Positions 6,492 through 9,148 of a stretch of 9,148 nt of DNA are shown in pieces; positions within the stretch are counted from its first letter, which is position 1; each line of letters begins with the position of its first letter. The position numbers were made by a program, and so were the translations under genes. The notes under the pieces are model-generated. The model was not told the DNA's origin. It did no database searches and worked only from the letters and a program-made list of their open reading frames with translations. Origin of the DNA: JBBTQX01 sp964366055 (GTDB taxonomy: Bacteria > Patescibacteriota > Minisyncoccia > UBA6257 > GWB1-50-10); NCBI GenBank assembly GCA_964366055.1, contig CAYISE010000020.1:1-9148 (forward strand). The letters are read 5' to 3'.

Positions 6492-7094
6492 TTAGAATTG
6501 GGACAGATTGCTCCCGACTTCGTACCAGTTATTATCATTGCCGCCGTCTTTAGACGTCACATCGGCGCTGCCGCTGGTTTTAAATTTAGTGCTTTCCATC
6601 TGCGCGTCTAATTCATATACCCCGAGCGTGGAACTGGCGGCCCAGGCATATTGGCACATTGCCGGAGTTCCCAAACTGCAACCCGTAGAACCGTTATTCG
6701 GGTCCATCGGCAACTTGGAAAGAGGGCTCCCTGCGGCTATTAATGTAAAATCTAAATTAACCCAACTTCCCGTTCCAGAAACAGTGGTTGATGTATTAGC
6801 ATTAAGAGTACAACCCGTTGCTCCTCCGGGTTTCGTGGAAGTGGCGGTGCATCTGTAAGCATTGCTCCAGGTGCCGTTGAGCACGTCCGCCACCCAGAGT
6901 GAAACCGCGCCGTTCAGGGCCGCCAGGTCCGAAATTCTCGTGGAGTCCCGGCCTTGCTTCAAAAGTTCGGCGGGATTCAGAACCAAAACCGTGGCGGTGG
7001 CGAGAACCGCGAGAATGGCGATGACAACCAAGAGTTCAATGAGAGTGAAACCCCACTTAGAAACTTCCGGACTTTTTACGTTATAAATTTTCAT
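6492..7094 (-). CDS. Type IV prepilin, third tandem copy
   Basis: The 200-residue pilin has an unusually long leader of 15 residues (MKIYNVKSPEVSKWG) before the prepilin cleavage site G15/F16. FTLIELLVVIAILAVLA then forms the N-terminal polymerisation helix, with E20 at mature position 5. Two cysteines flank the TKPGGATGCTLNANTS region and two more occur in TGCSLGTPAMC. The C-terminus GVYELDAQMES, DGGN, YEVGSNL matches its two neighbours. Its first part is nearly identical in DNA to copy two, while the middle diverges. It is probably processed by a PilD-type peptidase, not present here, and assembled by the PilB/PilC encoded downstream. It appears to have its own promoter (TAGAAT, 7126-7121), a leader of about 20 bases with weak AAAGAGAT, and a terminator after it. 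Confidence 0.93.
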   Translation of the reverse strand: MKIYNVKSPEVSKWGFTLIELLVVIAILAVLATATVLVLNPAELLKQGRDSTRISDLAALNGAVSLWVADVLNGTWSNAYRCTATSTKPGGATGCTLNANTSTTVSGTGSWVNLDFTLIAAGSPLSKLPMDPNNGSTGCSLGTPAMCQYAWAASSTLGVYELDAQMESTKFKTSGSADVTSKDGGNDNNWYEVGSNLSQF

Positions 7095-7120
7095 AAAATT
7101 TATCTCTTTACTTGTTATCT

Positions 7121-7129
7121 ATTCTAGCA
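7121..7129 (-). promoter_or_regulatory. Extended -10 promoter of third prepilin
   Basis: TGCTAGAAT (7129-7121) is an extended -10 element 26 bases before the ATG at 7094, in the 64-base gap after copy two. No well-spaced -35 is apparent. A leader of about 20 bases would result, longer than for the other pilin-region promoters. Confidence 0.5.
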
Positions 7130-7158
7130 CAAAAGCGACGAATAAAATAGGCAATAGG

Positions 7159-7727
7159 TCACCAGAGCGTAAGATTGCTCCCGACTTCGTAGGTAAAAGG
7201 GTCGTTTCCGCCATCTTTTAAGGTTACATCCGCACTCCCTCCATTGTAAAACTTGACGCTTTCCATCTGCGCGTCTAATTCATATACCCCGCGGTCGTGG
7301 TGCCCATATTCACCGCGTATTGGCACATTGTTGTGGTGCTGCCCTTGCATGTACCCGTGTTGTTCGGGTCAAGCGGTAATCTGGAAAGCGGGGAACCGGC
7401 CGCGATTGACGTGAAATTAAGCGGGAGCCATCCGCTACCGGCAACGGTGGTAACTGTGGAACTTGAAGTACACGAGGCCGCGGCTTGACCCGGAGCTTGC
7501 GTAGTATTAGACGTGCAGACCTTTGTATTGGGCCAAGTACCGTCCAGCACGTCCGCCACCCAGAGTGAAACCGCGCCGTTCAGAGCCGCCAGGTCCGAAA
7601 TTCTCGTGGAGTCCCGGCCTTGCTTCAAAAGTTCGGCGGGATTCAGAACCAAAACCGTGGCGGTGGCGAGAACCGCGAGAATGGCAATGACAACCAAGAG
7701 TTCAATGAGAGTGAAACCTTTTTTCAT
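7159..7727 (-). pseudogene. Type IV prepilin, second tandem copy, frameshifted near the C-terminus
   Basis: The reading frame from ATG 7727 encodes a typical prepilin (MKKG/FTLIELLVV, mature E5 conserved) but ends at a TAG at 7277-7275 after 150 residues. The family C-terminus GVYELDAQMESVKFYNGGSADV through YEVGSNL continues in the next frame to a stop at 7161-7159. The shift lies in the GC-rich stretch around 7287-7300, where one missing base (or two extra) relative to the sister genes explains it. The sequence after the shift is well conserved, so the lesion is recent, a sequencing or assembly error, or a functional frameshift. The start has the only clear Shine-Dalgarno in the window (AGGAG, about 8 bases before ATG). 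The gap from copy one is 17 bases, so the two form an operon. Confidence 0.85.
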
Positions 7728-7744
7728 TGAGTTACTCCTGGGGG

Positions 7745-8326
7745 TTAAAAAAGACCTAAATTGCTTCCCATCTCAAAAATATCCGTCATATTGCCGCCGT
7801 CTTTTGAAGTAATGTCGCCGCTGCCGCTCAAATAAAACTTCGTGCTTTCCATCTGCGCGTCTAATTCATAAACCCCGACCGTGCTACTGGCGGCAAAGGC
7901 GTATTGGCAAGTTGTGGAGGTCGCCCCTTTGCACGTCCCGGCGTTATTCGGGTCCATCGGCAATCTGGAAAGCGGGGAACCGGCGGCAATCAAACTGAAG
8001 CTCAAACTGACCCAACTGTTGGTTCCGGTACTGGTCGTATTGGCATTCAAGGTGCAGCCGGTAGCGCCTCCCGGTTTGGTGGTACCGGCAGTGCAGTTAT
8101 AGGTGTTGCTTGCCGGCCAATTACCAGAAGTGCTTAAAACATCCGAAACCCACAGAGAAATAGCGCTGTTCAGAGCCGCGATATCAGCAACACGAGTAGA
8201 ATCCCTCCCCTGTTTAATAAGTTCGGCGGGATTCAGAACCAAAACCGTGGCGGTGGCAAGCACTGAAAGAATCGCTATCACAACCAGCAATTCAATTAGA
8301 GTAAAGCCCCGTTTAGTGGATTGCAT
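7745..8326 (-). CDS. Type IV prepilin, first tandem copy
   Basis: The 193-residue major-pilin-like protein has leader MQSTKRG, cleavage at G7/F8, mature glutamate E12 and a hydrophobic helix (8-32) ending in NPAEL. After a variable serine/threonine-rich head with four cysteines, it ends in GVYELDAQMESTKFY, DITSKDGGN and FEMGSNL. This C-terminal signature is shared by all three copies and, to my knowledge, common in Parcubacteria-type pilins. Pilins with this architecture form extracellular fibres for attachment, twitching or DNA uptake. The gene starts 8 bases after the response-regulator stop. Its own TGGTATAAT ends seven bases before the ATG and predicts a leaderless transcript. Copy two follows in the same unit. 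Confidence 0.93.
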   Translation of the reverse strand: MQSTKRGFTLIELLVVIAILSVLATATVLVLNPAELIKQGRDSTRVADIAALNSAISLWVSDVLSTSGNWPASNTYNCTAGTTKPGGATGCTLNANTTSTGTNSWVSLSFSLIAAGSPLSRLPMDPNNAGTCKGATSTTCQYAFAASSTVGVYELDAQMESTKFYLSGSGDITSKDGGNMTDIFEMGSNLGLF

Positions 8327-8333
8327 TCCTTTG

Positions 8334-8342
8334 ATTATACCA
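8334..8342 (-). promoter_or_regulatory. Extended -10 promoter of prepilin cluster, predicted leaderless
   Basis: TGGTATAAT (8342-8334) is followed by seven bases (CAAAGGA) and the ATG of the first prepilin at 8326. The start point would coincide with the ATG. The box contains the TAA stop codon of the response regulator (8337-8335). The AAAGGA next to the ATG is too close to act as a Shine-Dalgarno. Confidence 0.6.
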
Positions 8343-8721
8343 CATTCGTTTGTAAAAACTCCTTAATTTTAGAGACCAAATCCTCAATGGAAAGTTGGGA
8401 TTTCACAAAATAGCCGATTGCTCCCAAACTCTGTCCCCGCGCTACATCGCTCTCCTGGCCCAGATTGGAGACCACGATTACCGGCGTCGATTGCAGAGTC
8501 GGGTCGTTTTTTATTACTTCCATCACTTCAAATCCGGACATCTTCGGTAAAATGATATCCAAAAAAACTAAGTCCGGCTTTTCTTGTTTTAAAATTTTAA
8601 CGGCTTCGTCGCCATCGTGGGCCAACGTCACCCGGAAATTTTCTTTTTCCAGTCGCTGGCGCAGAAGATTAGAGAGTATCGGCTCGTCTTCCACCAAGAG
8701 AATTTTTTTAGCGCCTTCCAT
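8335..8721 (-). CDS. Single-domain (CheY-like) response regulator
   Basis: The 128-residue product is a stand-alone receiver domain. It has the acidic pair E11/D12 (LLVEDEP), phospho-acceptor D55 (FLDIILPKMSG), switch serine S85 (VIVVSN) and conserved K107 (YFVKS), so all catalytic positions are present. There is no DNA-binding or output domain. It would act by phosphorylation-dependent contact with a partner, as CheY or PilG/PilH do. Its cognate kinase is not in the window. It lies directly upstream of the prepilin cluster with 8 bases between, suggesting a role in pilus control, but that is inference. It has its own TGGTATAAT promoter seven bases before the ATG, and no Shine-Dalgarno. Confidence 0.92.
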   Translation of the reverse strand: MEGAKKILLVEDEPILSNLLRQRLEKENFRVTLAHDGDEAVKILKQEKPDLVFLDIILPKMSGFEVMEVIKNDPTLQSTPVIVVSNLGQESDVARGQSLGAIGYFVKSQLSIEDLVSKIKEFLQTNVV

Positions 8722-8728
8722 ATTATTT

Positions 8729-8737
8729 ATTATACCA
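8729..8737 (-). promoter_or_regulatory. Extended -10 promoter of response regulator, predicted leaderless
   Basis: TGGTATAAT (8737-8729) is followed by seven bases (AAATAAT) and the ATG at 8721. Box sequence and spacing to the start codon are identical to those before the first prepilin. A weak TTTGCC lies 16 bp upstream of the TATAAT. Confidence 0.62.
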
Positions 8738-8757
8738 GTTCCTCATCCTCGGCAAAC

Positions 8758-8903
8758 ATCTCTTCTTTGTGTTTGACGACAACTCTCGGAGGCACAAAAG
8801 CTTGGAGTCCGACCAAGAGTCGGACTTTTGTGCCGAGAGTGTAGGCTGCGGCGTGCCGCAGGAGCACGCCGACAGCCGGTGGCGGAGAACACAAAGAAGA
8901 TAT
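8758..8903 (-). ncRNA. Three-way-junction inverted-repeat element after 16S (structured RNA or small mobile repeat)
   Basis: An outer stem joins 8758-8773 to 8888-8903 with 15 of 16 bases paired. It encloses two long hairpins. In hairpin A, 8844-8856 pairs with 8864-8877 (13 bp, one bulged base, seven-base loop). In hairpin B, 8782-8788 pairs with 8834-8840 and 8792-8800 with 8825-8833, with a side bulge and an apical stem 8807-8813/8819-8825 competing for position 8825. An alternative inner hairpin CTTGG/CCAAG (8801-8805/8813-8817) is also possible. No reading frame explains this region. It could be a processed RNA of the 16S transcript, an independent non-coding RNA, or a miniature inverted-repeat element. 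I do not recognise a known family. Confidence 0.55.
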
Positions 8904-8930
8904 GTTAAAAACTTTTTTAGTTATCCTGTA

Positions 8931-8953
8931 GCCGAGACATTAGGTTTATCGGC
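8931..8953 (-). other. Small hairpin just downstream of 16S
   Basis: GCCGA (8953-8949 on the minus strand) pairs with TCGGC (8935-8931), with a 13-base loop, about 20 bases past the expected 16S 3' end. It may be part of 16S trailer processing. No U-run follows immediately, so it is not a good terminator. Confidence 0.35.
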
Positions 8954-8973
8954 CAACACCTTGTATCAATATA

Positions 8974-9110
8974 AATTTAATTAATCCACGCACAGGTTCC
9001 CCTACGCGTGCCTTGTTACGACTTCACCCGTGTCACCGAGCTTACCCTAGTCCCTCCGAAGAGAAATTTTAGGCACTCCCGGCTCCCTTGGTGTGACGGG
9101 CGGTGAGTAC
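8974..9110 (-). rRNA. rrs: 16S rRNA, 3' end only (partial), lacking a recognisable anti-Shine-Dalgarno
   Basis: The plus strand shows GACGGGCGGTGAGTAC and CCTTGTTACGACTTCACCC, the conserved 1392 and 1492 regions of 16S rRNA in reverse. Helix 45 is intact: ACGCGTAGG-GGAA-CCTGTGCGT with nine compatible pairs. GGAT (8987-8984) follows at the usual place. The next bases are TA then ATTAA (8981-8977) where bacteria normally have CA then CCTCC. The 3' boundary at 8974 assumes normal length. The rest of 16S lies beyond the adapter at the contig end. Identity as 16S is firm; the tail is discussed in the findings. Confidence 0.93.
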
Positions 9111-9148
9111 AGATCGGAAGAGCACACGTCTGAACTCCAGTCACGTGA
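9111..9148 (+). other. Illumina TruSeq adapter contamination
   Basis: AGATCGGAAGAGC followed by the remainder of the standard 34-base TruSeq read-1 3' adapter occupies 9111-9144. The last four bases, GTGA, would be the start of the index. This is not biological. It shows that reads were not fully trimmed and that this end of the contig was supported by short inserts. Confidence 0.98.

Noticed and set aside
6880..8257. Regularly repeated blocks in the pilin region considered as a CRISPR or tandem array
   Set aside because: The repeats are coding copies of the pilin N-terminus about 0.6-0.7 kb apart, not short repeats with spacers. No cas genes are present.
8327..8332. AAAGGA before the first prepilin as a Shine-Dalgarno
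   Set aside because: It directly touches the ATG, leaving no spacing for ribosome pairing. It is better explained as the start region of a leaderless transcript.
8788..8792. CCTCC on the minus strand as a displaced anti-Shine-Dalgarno
   Set aside because: It lies almost 200 bases beyond GGAT, in hairpin B of the structured element. Without evidence of splicing, a five-base match in this length is expected by chance fairly often.

Overview
This window looks like one end-to-end contig from a metagenome. It probably comes from a Candidate Phyla Radiation (Patescibacteria, Parcubacteria-like) bacterium. The clues are tandem short type IV prepilins with a shared YELDAQMES / YE(V/M)GSNL C-terminus, a prepilin fused to a LamG-like domain, compact gene packing and separated 16S and 23S genes. 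The lineage is inferred from these features, not from a database search. The last 38 bases are Illumina adapter, so the sequence was not fully trimmed.

All real genes lie on the minus strand, so the biological order runs from high to low coordinates. The window opens (8974-9110) with the 3' end of 16S rRNA. A 250-base non-coding stretch follows, holding a three-way-junction inverted-repeat element. Next come a CheY-like response regulator (8335-8721) and three tandem type IV prepilin genes (7745-8326, 7159-7727 with a frameshift, 6492-7094), closed by an intrinsic terminator. A pilus assembly set follows: pilB ATPase (4695-6419), pilC platform protein (3463-4671) and a LamG-tailed prepilin (2339-3463).

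A housekeeping and tRNA block comes next: tRNA-Thr(UGU), a DUF192 protein, a membrane-anchored FKBP peptidyl-prolyl isomerase, tRNA-Thr(GGU), ribosomal protein L33, tRNA-Trp(CCA) and protein-L-isoaspartate methyltransferase. After pcm there is a strong sigma70-type promoter, an attenuator-like leader, two perfect hairpins and the first ~46 bases of 23S rRNA at the window edge. The 16S and 23S genes are therefore co-oriented but about 8.9 kb apart, and the 23S appears to have its own promoter.

The most unusual signals concern expression. The 16S 3' tail keeps the helix-45 and GGAT core but has ATTAA where the anti-Shine-Dalgarno CCTCC should be. Several genes have a TATAAT box only 6-7 bases before the start codon, which predicts leaderless mRNAs. 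Only one gene, the second prepilin, has a convincing Shine-Dalgarno sequence. These observations fit a cell relying heavily on Shine-Dalgarno-independent initiation, but the tail lies about 125 bases from an adapter-contaminated contig end and must be verified.
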